Origin: Sphingobacterium bambusae
GTDB lineage: Bacteria; Bacteroidota; Bacteroidia; Sphingobacteriales; Sphingobacteriaceae
NCBI RefSeq assembly: GCF_033955345.1
Contig: NZ_CP138332.1
Span: forward strand, 930,001 to 994,000
Length of the DNA stretch: 64,000 bases
Reading direction: 5' to 3'
How positions within the stretch are numbered: the stretch's first letter is position 1; every line of letters starts with the position of its first letter. This document shows positions 26,518-35,559 of this stretch, piece by piece. The translations under genes and the position numbers were made by a program. The notes beneath the pieces are model-generated. The model was given only the letters and a program-made list of their open reading frames with translations. It did no database searches and had not been told where the DNA came from.

Positions 26518-27474
26518 TTAATAACTACTTGCTTCATCCAGCAAAATCAATTCCTCCTTGGCAAAGGTTAAGTCCACGGCATCCACAAAAGGTTGCAGGT
26601 GCAGTTCCTTGGTGGCACTAGCGATAGGCGCCGCCACCGTCGGTTGCTGCAAGAGCCAAGCAAGCGCCACTGCCGAAGGCGTGCTGTCGTGTTGCGCTGC
26701 CACATGTTGCAGTGCCGTCACGATTTTCTGCCCCCGTTCGTTCCAGTACTGATCCTTCACCCCCTGTCCGCGTGCCGATTTACCAAAATCATCCTCGCTT
26801 TGGTATTTTCCGGTCAGGAAGCCGCTAGCGAGCGAAAAGTAAGGAATGACCGACAGCTCCTGAGCCTGCGCAATGTCGCGATAGTTTTTCTCGAAGCCCT
26901 CGCGGGAGTACAGATTGTACTCCGGCTGCAGCGTTCTGTAAGTGGGTAAATCCAATTTGCGACTGGTCTCCAAGGATTCCTGAAGGCGATCTGGAGTAAG
27001 GTTGGAAGCACCGATATAGCGTACTTTGCCTGCTTTGACCAGTTCTTCGTAAGCACGGAGCGTTTCCTCTACGGGAGTCTCCTCCTGATCGAAATGCGTT
27101 TGATACAGATCAATATAGTCCGTCTGCAAACGTTTCAGCGATAGTTCCACCTGCTCGACGATGTGCTGCCGTGTGGTGATTGGCGTTGGGCTACCTGCGA
27201 AAGCGCCACCTACTTTCGTCATCAATACCACACGGTCGCGGTTGGCTCTCGACTTTGTCCAAGCTCCCAATATCGTCTCGGACTCTCCGCCCTGATTTCC
27301 CGGCACCCAATATGAATATTGGTTGGCGGTGTCAATAGCGTTGAAACCACGATCCACAAAAGCATCTAAAATAGCAAAGGAATCTTTCTCGTCTAACGTC
27401 CATCCAAAAACGTTGCCTCCGAAAATAATCGACGCAATCTCAAGCGCAGTATTTTTTAATGTTATTTTTTCCAT
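26518..27474 (-). CDS. Aldo/keto reductase
   Basis: 318 residues from MEKITLKNT at 27474; an ATG four codons earlier (27486) is also possible. NADPH-dependent carbonyl reductase of the TIM-barrel AKR superfamily. The catalytic tetrad is seen: D and Y in AIDTANQYSYW, K in VVLMTKVGG, H in LYQTHFD. GASNLTPDRL and the C-terminal ALAWLLQQPTVAAPI block confirm the family. Upstream of dps in the same direction. Confidence 0.94.
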   Translation of the reverse strand: MEKITLKNTALEIASIIFGGNVFGWTLDEKDSFAILDAFVDRGFNAIDTANQYSYWVPGNQGGESETILGAWTKSRANRDRVVLMTKVGGAFAGSPTPITTRQHIVEQVELSLKRLQTDYIDLYQTHFDQEETPVEETLRAYEELVKAGKVRYIGASNLTPDRLQESLETSRKLDLPTYRTLQPEYNLYSREGFEKNYRDIAQAQELSVIPYFSLASGFLTGKYQSEDDFGKSARGQGVKDQYWNERGQKIVTALQHVAAQHDSTPSAVALAWLLQQPTVAAPIASATKELHLQPFVDAVDLTFAKEELILLDEASSY

Positions 27475-27599
27475 GTATACATTCATTTTGTTCTACGACA
27501 AGTTACGCTTTTTACCGTTTTTCAGGAAAAGCACTGCTCCATATTATTGTCATAAATCGGAATAAATTTTTACTTTTGTGCCGCGATAAAACCCCGCAG

Positions 27600-29285
27600 A
27601 TGTCAACAACAAACATCCCTTTCTTACATCAGTTCCAATCGGATGTTTCCCATTTGACAAAACCCGCACGCTTTACCTTTCCGTTTAGCTATGTACCCAA
27701 TCCCTTGAGCGAACTAGCGGCAAGCGAGCTGCAAACCTACCTCGAAACACAGGAAGATTTTGTGCACAACTTCGGTTTACGAGCCATGGAAGGACTCGTT
27801 ATTGGGAAGATGTTTGGCGTATTGGTTGTTGAGACCGAGGACGGAGCATTAGCCTACCTCGCGGCCGTGTCGGGTAAGCTGGCCAACAGCAACCAACATC
27901 GCTACTTTGTGCCGCCTATTTTCGATATGTTGACCAAGGACAGCTTCTTTTTAACGGAAGAAGAACAGATCAATGCCTTGAACAGCAAAATCGAGCAGCT
28001 GACGAAAGACACAACGCTCCCGCAGTTGGAGACAGATCTAGCCGACTTACAGCAGCAGGCGCAAACCGCTTTGTCCGAATTTCGCCAACACATGAAAAGA
28101 GAAAAGGCGGGACGCAAAGAAAAGCGTATGCACGGTAAAGAGCAACTCGATGAAGCAGCCTACCGACTGTTAGAAGAAGACCTTATCAAACAAAGCTACC
28201 GCGACCAACACGAATACGACGTATTGAAGGCCGGCTGGAAAAGCAGCATGGAAGCCAAGCAACAGCAGCTGGAGGATCGGCAGCAAGCTATAGAGCGCTT
28301 GCGTAACGAGCGTAAGTCGCGCTCTGCCGCGCTACAGCGCCGCCTGTTTGATCAATACCAATTTCTAAATGCCGCTGGCGAGCAACGCAGTGTTTTATCC
28401 ATCTTTACAGACAGCAAGCAACCTACGCCACCTGCCGGAGCAGGAGAATGCGCCGCGCCGAAGCTGCTGCAATACGCCTACCAACATAGCCTGAAGCCCA
28501 TAGCTATGGCTGAATTTTGGTGGGGAGCATCGCCCGCCTCGGAGGTACGCAAACATAAAAACTACTACCCTGCCTGCAAAAGCAAATGTGAACCCATCTT
28601 GTCGCATATGCTGCAAGGCCTATCCGTTGATCCCAATCCGTTATTGGAAAATCCTGCCTTAGGTAAGGAAGTGGAAATTATTTACCAAGATGATGATATT
28701 GTTGTGGTCAACAAACCGGCAGAATTCCTCTCCGTACCGGGCATCCATATACAGGACTCGGTATATAGCCGTATCCTCAGCATAATACCGGATATATCCG
28801 GCCCGGTGGTCATTCACCGATTAGACATGTCGACCTCCGGTATACTCGTTTTAGCAAAAAATAAGGAAGCCCACCAATATATACAGGATCAGTTTATACG
28901 ACACACCGTCGTCAAGCGCTACACGGCGCTGCTCGATGGCGAGCTTCCACTAAACGAAGGAGAGATCGATTTACCGCTGCGTGTAGACCTCGACGACCGA
29001 CCTCGGCAAGTGGTGTGCTACACCTATGGCAAGCCCGCACGCACTCGCTACCGCCTGCTCCAACATGAAGAAGGCAAAACGCGCGTTCACTTTTTTCCGT
29101 TGACAGGCCGCACCCATCAGTTGCGTGTACATGCCGCCCACCACTTGGGGCTCCACTGCCCTATCGTCGGCGACGATCTCTATGGCAGCCGCCACGAACG
29201 CCTACACCTACATGCCGGATACATCCAATTTCAACACCCACGTACCCACGAAATCATCCATTTTCACGTGCCCGATCCCTTTTAA
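27600..29285 (+). CDS. RluA-family pseudouridine synthase with coiled-coil extension
   Basis: 561 residues from the ATG at 27600; the frame is open further upstream but that part overlaps the divergent gene and lacks signals. The C-terminal third holds the catalytic motif HRLDMSTSGILVLAKN (catalytic Asp near residue 404), with YQDDDIVVVNKPAEFLSVPG before it and PLTGRTHQLRVHAAHHLG after it. The first 370 residues include a long charged coiled coil (about 150-265: ALSEFRQHMKREKAGRKEKR, SSMEAKQQQLEDRQQAIERL). It modifies rRNA or tRNA uridines. It is about twice as long as E. coli RluA. Confidence 0.9.
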   Translation: MSTTNIPFLHQFQSDVSHLTKPARFTFPFSYVPNPLSELAASELQTYLETQEDFVHNFGLRAMEGLVIGKMFGVLVVETEDGALAYLAAVSGKLANSNQHRYFVPPIFDMLTKDSFFLTEEEQINALNSKIEQLTKDTTLPQLETDLADLQQQAQTALSEFRQHMKREKAGRKEKRMHGKEQLDEAAYRLLEEDLIKQSYRDQHEYDVLKAGWKSSMEAKQQQLEDRQQAIERLRNERKSRSAALQRRLFDQYQFLNAAGEQRSVLSIFTDSKQPTPPAGAGECAAPKLLQYAYQHSLKPIAMAEFWWGASPASEVRKHKNYYPACKSKCEPILSHMLQGLSVDPNPLLENPALGKEVEIIYQDDDIVVVNKPAEFLSVPGIHIQDSVYSRILSIIPDISGPVVIHRLDMSTSGILVLAKNKEAHQYIQDQFIRHTVVKRYTALLDGELPLNEGEIDLPLRVDLDDRPRQVVCYTYGKPARTRYRLLQHEEGKTRVHFFPLTGRTHQLRVHAAHHLGLHCPIVGDDLYGSRHERLHLHAGYIQFQHPRTHEIIHFHVPDPF

Positions 29286-29446
29286 TTGTAACGGAAAAAA
29301 CAGAATCATCAAAACAAAGTCACAATCCTTTTTCCGCCCGCTATTCCCTTTTAAACTTATTTAAACAATTATTACTTTTGTTCGACTTCCTAAAGAGCTG
29401 ACTTTATAAGTTCAAAAGTCAGTTCGATAGTTTCAAATTATACGTT

Positions 29447-32026
29447 ATGTCCACAATACATATAAAGGTAGCCCGTAAGTATATCGCATTACTTTTTGTA
29501 CTGCTCACCTTTTCTTTCATTTCCAACGCACAGAACCTGCACATAAAAGGCCGGGTAATGGACGTTACCAATAAACAGCCCATAGGCTACGCCACGGTGG
29601 CAGCCATTGGATCAACAACGGCTACCGCGACCGACGATAACGGTAACTTCGCCCTACATATAGAACCGGGATTTTCCAAGGTACGGATATCCTACGTAGG
29701 CTACGAGCAGCAGGACGTAAGCATAAGCGCAGATGCCTACCAAGAACTCACGATCTACCTTGTGCCGGAGGAAAACACGCTGGAAGCCGTGGAAATAAAG
29801 GCGCCTAGACGTTCAAAGTATTCCAACAAGAATAATCCTGCGGTGGAACTGATCCGTCAGGTGATTGCACATAAAGATGAAAACCGATTGGAGGCATACG
29901 AGTATGCCGAATACCAACAATATGAAAAGATCTCGCTGGGCTTAAGCAACCTTTCGGAGAAATTTAAAAACAGGAAAGTATTTAAGAACTATCAGTTTCT
30001 TTTTGAGCAGGAAGATGCCGAAGAAGGTGCTACCAAAGGATACACCCTACCCGCATTTATCGAAGAGCGCCTTTCGCAATTCTACACCCGCAAAAAGCCA
30101 AACAACAGCAAACAGTTGATCTTGGCCGAACAGCGCGCCCAATTTGATCCCAAATTTATTGATAACAATGGGATGAGCGCCTACTTTAACAAGCTGTATC
30201 AAGATATCGATATCTATGAAAGCAACATCGAACTGGTGACGAACCAATTCTTGAGCCCTATTGCCGGTGCTTCTCCGACATTTTATAAGTTCTACATCAC
30301 CGATACGATCAAAACAGAAACCCCTTATTTGGTTGAATTGAGTTTCTTTCCGCGGAATAAAGCCGATCTACTTTTTCAAGGAAAGCTTTATATCACCTTG
30401 GATGGCCGCTATGCCGTAAAACATGCCGAGCTGAGTGTAGCCAATGACATTAACCTCAACTTTGTGCGTGACCTGGATGCCAAGCTAGACTACGAAAGGG
30501 ACAGCAACAACCGATACTACCTCAAAACAAGTTCTTTGGGACTGGATTTCTCGTTGACCGATAAAGGAACCGGGATTAAAGGCAACCGCACTGTTATCTT
30601 CGAAGATTTTAAGACTGGTATTGCGATGCCGGACAGCACTTATACTGGGCCAGCCGTGGTGAAGGTGTTCGAGCAGGAGAAGAAGCCTATTGCAGACGAT
30701 TATTGGCTTACCCACCGCCCCGTACCTTTGCAGTCCAACGAGCAAAATATCTACCGCAATATCGATACTTTGCAGCTGATGCCTTCGTTTCAACGTTTTC
30801 TGGATATCAGTGCCTTGGTTCTGTCGGGCTATAAACAGTTGGGACCTGTGGAAGTTGGCCCTGTGAACACCTTCTACAGCTTCAATCCCGTAGAGGGATT
30901 CCGCTTGCGCCTTGGCGGACGTACCACCGACCGCCTGAGCAAACGCTTTTATGCCGAAGGTTATACCGCCTATGGTTTCAAGGATGAGAAATGGAAGTAT
31001 TTTCTGAGTGCTACCTATGCCCTCAACAATAAATCGGTGTATACCTTCCCGCAACATTACCTACGTGCTTCGGTGATGCGGGATACGAAAATACCGGGGC
31101 AGAACCTCGAATTTGTACAGGAAGACAACTTCTTGCTTTCCTTCAAACGCGGTGAAAACGAACGTTACCTCTACAACGACATCTATAGGTTAGAGTACAA
31201 AAGGGAGTTTGCCAACAACCTATCTTATGTCTTGGGCCTTTCAAAATGGAAACAGCAGCCAGCGGGCATCCTGACCTACCAAATGTTTGATGAAAACGGT
31301 AATAACCGACTTTTCAACGAACTGAATACGACAGAGCTATCCCTCAGCGTACGCTATGCACCACATGAGGAATACTATCAAGGTAAATTGTATCGCACCC
31401 CAATCTTTAACAAATACCCGATTTTCTACTTCAACTATGTAGCGGGGCTTAAGAATGTGCTTGAGGGAGAATATGATTACCACAACTTTACCTTGGGAGC
31501 CGACAAGCGTTTTTACTTTTCGCAATTGGGCTATGCCGATGTGAACGTCGAAGGAAACTATATCTTGGGCAATAACATTCCTTTTCCATTCTTGAATATC
31601 CATCGGGCAAACCAGACGTATGCCTACCAACTGCGCTCGTACAACTTAATGAACTTCCTGGAGTTTGTGAGCGACCATTCGGTTTCGGCAAATGTGCAAT
31701 ACTACATGAATGGTTTCATCTTGAACAAGGTGCCATTGATCAAGAAACTTAAGTGGCGCGAAGTATTCAGTATGAAAGCCATTTACGGCGGTCTGCGACA
31801 GGAAAACGATCCTGCTTACAGCAGCAATGTCTTCCAATTTCAAAAAAATGACGATGGACAGCCCATCACCTACGGCTTTGGTAGCAAACCCTATATTGAG
31901 GCCAGCGTAGGATTGACAAATATCTTCAAGTTCATTCGCGTAGACTATGTACGTCGATTGAACTACCTAGATCAGCCTGATGCGCCAAAACACGGTATTC
32001 GGGTACGTGTAAAATTTGACTTTTAA
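29447..32026 (+). CDS. DUF5686 outer-membrane protein with carboxypeptidase-regulatory-like domain
   Basis: 859 residues. Signal peptide (YIALLFVLLTFSFISNAQ), then a CarboxypepD_reg-like beta-sandwich at about 32-115 (IKGRVMDVTNKQPIGYATVA, VRISYVGYEQQDVSI), then the DUF5686 region to the C-terminus with many aromatic beta-strands ending in DAPKHGIRVRVKFDF, a typical outer-membrane barrel end with terminal Phe. Bacteroidota-specific family, function unproven. Own terminator at 32049. Confidence 0.9.
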   Translation: MSTIHIKVARKYIALLFVLLTFSFISNAQNLHIKGRVMDVTNKQPIGYATVAAIGSTTATATDDNGNFALHIEPGFSKVRISYVGYEQQDVSISADAYQELTIYLVPEENTLEAVEIKAPRRSKYSNKNNPAVELIRQVIAHKDENRLEAYEYAEYQQYEKISLGLSNLSEKFKNRKVFKNYQFLFEQEDAEEGATKGYTLPAFIEERLSQFYTRKKPNNSKQLILAEQRAQFDPKFIDNNGMSAYFNKLYQDIDIYESNIELVTNQFLSPIAGASPTFYKFYITDTIKTETPYLVELSFFPRNKADLLFQGKLYITLDGRYAVKHAELSVANDINLNFVRDLDAKLDYERDSNNRYYLKTSSLGLDFSLTDKGTGIKGNRTVIFEDFKTGIAMPDSTYTGPAVVKVFEQEKKPIADDYWLTHRPVPLQSNEQNIYRNIDTLQLMPSFQRFLDISALVLSGYKQLGPVEVGPVNTFYSFNPVEGFRLRLGGRTTDRLSKRFYAEGYTAYGFKDEKWKYFLSATYALNNKSVYTFPQHYLRASVMRDTKIPGQNLEFVQEDNFLLSFKRGENERYLYNDIYRLEYKREFANNLSYVLGLSKWKQQPAGILTYQMFDENGNNRLFNELNTTELSLSVRYAPHEEYYQGKLYRTPIFNKYPIFYFNYVAGLKNVLEGEYDYHNFTLGADKRFYFSQLGYADVNVEGNYILGNNIPFPFLNIHRANQTYAYQLRSYNLMNFLEFVSDHSVSANVQYYMNGFILNKVPLIKKLKWREVFSMKAIYGGLRQENDPAYSSNVFQFQKNDDGQPITYGFGSKPYIEASVGLTNIFKFIRVDYVRRLNYLDQPDAPKHGIRVRVKFDF

Positions 32027-32048
32027 TCGTTTGTATAGTTTATTTAGA

Positions 32049-32080
32049 AGCTGTTTCCATTACGGAAGCAGCTTTTTTTA
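32049..32080 (+). terminator. Rho-independent terminator
   Basis: AGCTGTTTCC (32049-32058) pairs with GGAAGCAGCT (32064-32073), followed by TTTTTTTA, 22 bp after the DUF5686 stop. Confidence 0.88.
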
Positions 32081-32237
32081 TGCTGTGGACGTAAAGGAGA
32101 CACATTCAATGAGCGCTATCGATTGCACCGGATTTTGTACCGGATAAACCTTGCACATTGCAAAGATTTTTCTATTTTTATTGGGCTTTTACAGCTTACT
32201 AACAAGAATAAACAATGCAGACTAGCAGCTAGCGCTT

Positions 32238-32816
32238 ATGTACCCAGAGAAACTCCATCTGATTTACCAGTATCCATCCATGAGCTACGCCGATCTCGAC
32301 CAGATTACGGCACAGCACGAACGCGTGACGTTCAAAAAAGGCGACCTTTTATTACGCGAGGGTCAGGTGAGCGATTGCTATTACATCCTTGAAGAAGGGA
32401 TTGTGCGTTCTTTCGTGTATGATTATGATGGTAACGATATCAGCACCAATTTCTTCTGTGAAGATGAAATTGTGATCGAGGTAGCATCTATCTTCCACCA
32501 CATCCCAACAAAGGAAAACATCATCTGCTTAACCGATTGTGTATTATGGCGTATCAAGTTTGATGCCTTTCAGGATCTCTTTGAGCGTATCCCCGCCGTG
32601 ACAGAATGGGGACGCGCCTGGATGTCGCACCAACTGTTTTTAACAAAAAAAAGAGCGCTGGATATGATTACCCTTTCGGCCATCGACCGCTACCAGCAGC
32701 TGCTGGACGAAAAGCCGCAAATCCTGCAGCAAGCGCCGTTGAAGCATATAGCGACCTTTTTAGGGATAACAGACACCTCCCTGAGCCGCATACGAAAAGA
32801 ATTGGTCGGCAAATAA
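32238..32816 (+). CDS. Crp/Fnr-family transcriptional regulator
   Basis: 192 residues. A cyclic-nucleotide-binding beta-roll (about 25-120: KKGDLLLREGQVSDCYYILE, GIVRSFVYDYDGND) precedes a compact HTH (HIATFLGITDTSLSRIRKEL, about 168-187). No Fe-S cysteine cluster, and the cAMP-binding arginine motif is not obvious, so the ligand is unknown. Typical Bacteroidota Crp-like regulator. It heads the run of small SRPBCC/VOC genes and may control it, which is inference from position. Confidence 0.92.
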   Translation: MYPEKLHLIYQYPSMSYADLDQITAQHERVTFKKGDLLLREGQVSDCYYILEEGIVRSFVYDYDGNDISTNFFCEDEIVIEVASIFHHIPTKENIICLTDCVLWRIKFDAFQDLFERIPAVTEWGRAWMSHQLFLTKKRALDMITLSAIDRYQQLLDEKPQILQQAPLKHIATFLGITDTSLSRIRKELVGK

Positions 32817-32904
32817 GCTATATCCGCAAAAAGTTGCCCTAAGACAAGCGTTTACCTCGCACAGGCACGTAATTTTGATAGAGGAAAACAAACAGCATGT
32901 ACGT

Positions 32905-33282
32905 ATGGAAATCAATTTTAGAGGGGGACCTAACATGGCGATGAAAATTCCGCCGGGAGAATATGAAAAGACGGTAGCGTTTTACCGCGACATCCTCCTA
33001 TTTGATGTGGAGGAAGTGCCGATTGACCATCCCACGGTGCTGGCCACACATAAGCTGCGCTTTGGCGAAACGATACTGTGGTTGGATTGTGTAGAGGGAG
33101 TGACGCAGGGGCAACTATGGCTAGAACTACAAACGACAGATGTAGATCGCGCCACCGCCTACCTGCAAACCAACGATGTGCAGACCTGCGATGATATCGA
33201 AAAGATAAGCCCAGGAATGCATTGGATCAAAGATCCAGCCGGTACCGTATTGTTAGTAAAAAAATTGGATAACGAAAAATAA
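32905..33282 (+). CDS. VOC-family (glyoxalase-like) protein
   Basis: 125 residues from the ATG at 32905; a TTG ten codons upstream could also start. Single vicinal-oxygen-chelate module: KTVAFYRDILLFDVEEVP near 21-38 and MHWIKDPAGTVLLVKKL near the end, the second strand set that carries a metal ligand in active members. Substrate unknown. It is 7 bp from the next gene. Confidence 0.85.
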   Translation: MEINFRGGPNMAMKIPPGEYEKTVAFYRDILLFDVEEVPIDHPTVLATHKLRFGETILWLDCVEGVTQGQLWLELQTTDVDRATAYLQTNDVQTCDDIEKISPGMHWIKDPAGTVLLVKKLDNEK

Positions 33283-33288
33283 GAAACA

Positions 33289-33716
33289 ATGGAAAAGATA
33301 AACATCCAGGCCACGATAAACAACAATGTAGCGACTATTTGGAATGCCTACAATTCCGCCGAAGATATTATGCAGTGGAACCACGCCTCAGCGGATTGGC
33401 ACTGTACCAGTTCTTTTAACGACTTACGCGTTGGGGGGAAATTCAGCAATCGCATGGAAGCCAGAGACGGAAGTTTCGGCTTTGACTTCGAAGGGAAATA
33501 TACCGCAATAGAACCTTTCAAGCGCATCGCTTATGCAATGGAAGATGGTCGACAAGTGGACATACACTTCCGGGAACATAACGAAAGCACGACGATTGAG
33601 ATAGCTTTCGATGCCGAATCTGAACATCCATAGACATGCAGCGTGACGGTTGGCAGGCCATCTTGGATAATTTCAAGAGCTATGTAGAGCGGATCTACGG
33701 CAACAGCAAAGCATAA
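33289..33716 (+). pseudogene. SRPBCC/AHSA1-domain protein, single-base frameshift
   Basis: The first frame runs to a TAG at 33631-33633 (114 residues: MEKINIQATINNNVATIWNA, YTAIEPFKRIAYAMEDGRQ, FDAESEHP). Immediately after, another frame reads DMQRDGWQAILDNFKSYVER and IYGNSKA to the TAA at 33714-33716, exactly the C-terminal helix such proteins need. One missing base near 33629-33632 explains this; repaired, the protein would be about 142 residues. Either a real mutation or a sequencing error. Binds hydrophobic ligands by family. Confidence 0.75.
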
Positions 33717-33744
33717 GGCGACAATAAAAAACACAAAAGAAGCT

Positions 33745-34176
33745 ATGGCAAAAAACAAAACAGCCTACACCGGCGAAGAGGTAGGCAACTTCCTACAGCA
33801 GGTGAATGATGAACAGAAAAGGCAAGATAGCCTCGCACTGATAGCACTCATGGAAGAAGTAAGTGGCGAGCAGGCACAAATGTTTGGTCCGAGCATCATT
33901 GGTTTCGGCAAATATGCCTACCGCTATGCCAGTGGCCATGCCGGTGAGGCTCCCCTGATTGGTTTCTCGCCGCGAAAAGATGCCATATCCCTTTACGTAT
34001 ACACCGGTGCCGATGAACACCGCCACCTGTTGGATGGCTTGGGAAAATTCAAGATGGGCAAAGCCTGCATCTACATCAAACGGCTGACAGATATCGACAG
34101 CACAGTGTTAACCACGCTGATGACCGAAACGATAGCCTTCTTAAGCCATACCTACACACGCGTAGCCAACAACTAA
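33745..34176 (+). CDS. DUF1801 (YdhG-like) protein
   Basis: 143 residues. SIIGFGKYAYRYASGHAG, then FSPRKDAISLYVY and GLGKFKMGKACIYIKRLTD are the standard DUF1801 pattern, a small alpha/beta fold of unknown biochemical role. Full length. In the same-strand train with VOC and SRPBCC genes, spacers of 28-29 bp on either side. Confidence 0.88.
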   Translation: MAKNKTAYTGEEVGNFLQQVNDEQKRQDSLALIALMEEVSGEQAQMFGPSIIGFGKYAYRYASGHAGEAPLIGFSPRKDAISLYVYTGADEHRHLLDGLGKFKMGKACIYIKRLTDIDSTVLTTLMTETIAFLSHTYTRVANN

Positions 34177-34204
34177 AACATCGTATTACGCTTAGCATAG
34201 CATC

Positions 34205-34618
34205 ATGAAGATCCATTCCACGAATTACTATGACACGCTCATCACCGTAGCGGAAGACAGCAAGGCCAACCAAGGTGTGGCTCCCCTATCAGCAAAAGGA
34301 AAGAAAACCGTCGCCAATTGGCAATTTGAACTCATTGCGGAGCAACCCTCTTCTCATACCTCGGACGAGGTGATTTTTTTGACCTATGCCTACCGCAATG
34401 AGCTCCTTGATTCCGAGATGGCTGAAGCCCGTGCTCAGTTTTTTGCTAAAGGGCAACCCTGCCTGCGCACTTCACCCTTGGCCAAAACCTATGGTTGGGG
34501 CATTCTTTCCGATTCGGCAGGGAAAGTGCGGCTGATCGATTGTGCCTCCGAAGAATACCAAACATTGCTCGGCACAGACAGCATCAAGAAGGTGCCCGCG
34601 ATGAAATCTAAAAAGTAA
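34205..34618 (+). CDS. DUF6157 protein
   Basis: 137 residues. NYYDTLITVAEDSKANQGVA near the N-terminus and FFAKGQPCLRTSPLAKTYGW near 79-98 are, as I know them, diagnostic of DUF6157. Cytosolic, unknown function. Six bp before the next gene, suggesting coupling. Confidence 0.85.
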   Translation: MKIHSTNYYDTLITVAEDSKANQGVAPLSAKGKKTVANWQFELIAEQPSSHTSDEVIFLTYAYRNELLDSEMAEARAQFFAKGQPCLRTSPLAKTYGWGILSDSAGKVRLIDCASEEYQTLLGTDSIKKVPAMKSKK

Positions 34619-34623
34619 ATACT

Positions 34624-35556
34624 ATGGAAAGCGCTCACTTTACAAACATCGACGAATACATCGCCCAGTTTGACGACAAGCAACAAGTCTTGCTACAAAG
34701 CGTACGGGAAATTATACGGGAGGCCGCTCCCGAAGCTAAGGAAACGATAAGTTACCAAATGCCCACCTTTCGACAACAAGGTAACCTCATCCACTTTGCA
34801 CTGTCCAAAAATCACCTAGGCATCTACCCCGGCCCAGCAGCCATTACATTTTACCAAGCCGAGCTTGCTTCCTATAAAACGTCTAAAGGAGCGATACAAC
34901 TGCCGCTCGACCAGCCGATACCAAAAGCCCTCCTGCAGAAGATCGTGCAGTTTAACCTGGAAAAGCAACAAGACAAGGTAGCACCCGACTGGAAGAAATA
35001 CCATAGCCAATGGCAAGAAGCGATCGAAAAGACGCAAGCGATTGTTCAGGATTTCCCTTTACAGAAAACCTTTAAGTGGGGAGGCGATGTGTACACTTTT
35101 CAAGGTAAAAACGTGCTATCCTATGCCGGATTCAAACAGCACTTCGCCATTTGGTTTTACAACGGCGTATTTTTGAGCGACCCCGAGCAGGTGTTGGTCT
35201 CCGGCTCCGAAGGCAAGACCAAAGGTTTACGGCAGTGGCGCTTTAGCCACGTGGACGAAATGGATGCAACGAAGATAGCTCGATACATTGAAGAGGCCAT
35301 ACAAACCGTCCTTGATGGCAAAGAGCTGAAGACCGAAAAAGGGAAACCGCTTGTGCCTACCGCATTTCTTGCTGCACTGCTAGAAAGCGACAGCCAGTTT
35401 AGCGAGGCCTTTCATAAGCTCACCCCTGGGCGTCAACGCGAATACAATGCCTTTATCGATGAAGCGAAGCAGGATAAAACCAAGCAGACTAGGCTGGAAA
35501 AGATCAAGCCATTGGTAGCCGCTGGTGTGGGTTTGCACGACAAATATAAAGGCTAG
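34624..35556 (+). CDS. DUF1801-DUF1801-YdeI fusion protein
   Basis: 310 residues in three modules: a first DUF1801 domain (about 15-115: AAPEAKETISYQMPTFRQQG, HLGIYPGP), a second (about 130-235: FPLQKTFKWGGDVYTFQGK, KQHFAIWFYNGVFL), and a YdeI/OmpD-associated C-terminal module (about 245-305: FLAALLESDSQFSEAFHKL, RQREYNAFIDEAK). These domains usually occur singly or in pairs. Function unknown. It follows the DUF6157 gene by 5 bp and ends 3 bp from the convergent GH51 gene. Confidence 0.85.
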   Translation: MESAHFTNIDEYIAQFDDKQQVLLQSVREIIREAAPEAKETISYQMPTFRQQGNLIHFALSKNHLGIYPGPAAITFYQAELASYKTSKGAIQLPLDQPIPKALLQKIVQFNLEKQQDKVAPDWKKYHSQWQEAIEKTQAIVQDFPLQKTFKWGGDVYTFQGKNVLSYAGFKQHFAIWFYNGVFLSDPEQVLVSGSEGKTKGLRQWRFSHVDEMDATKIARYIEEAIQTVLDGKELKTEKGKPLVPTAFLAALLESDSQFSEAFHKLTPGRQREYNAFIDEAKQDKTKQTRLEKIKPLVAAGVGLHDKYKG

Positions 35557-35559
35557 CGC

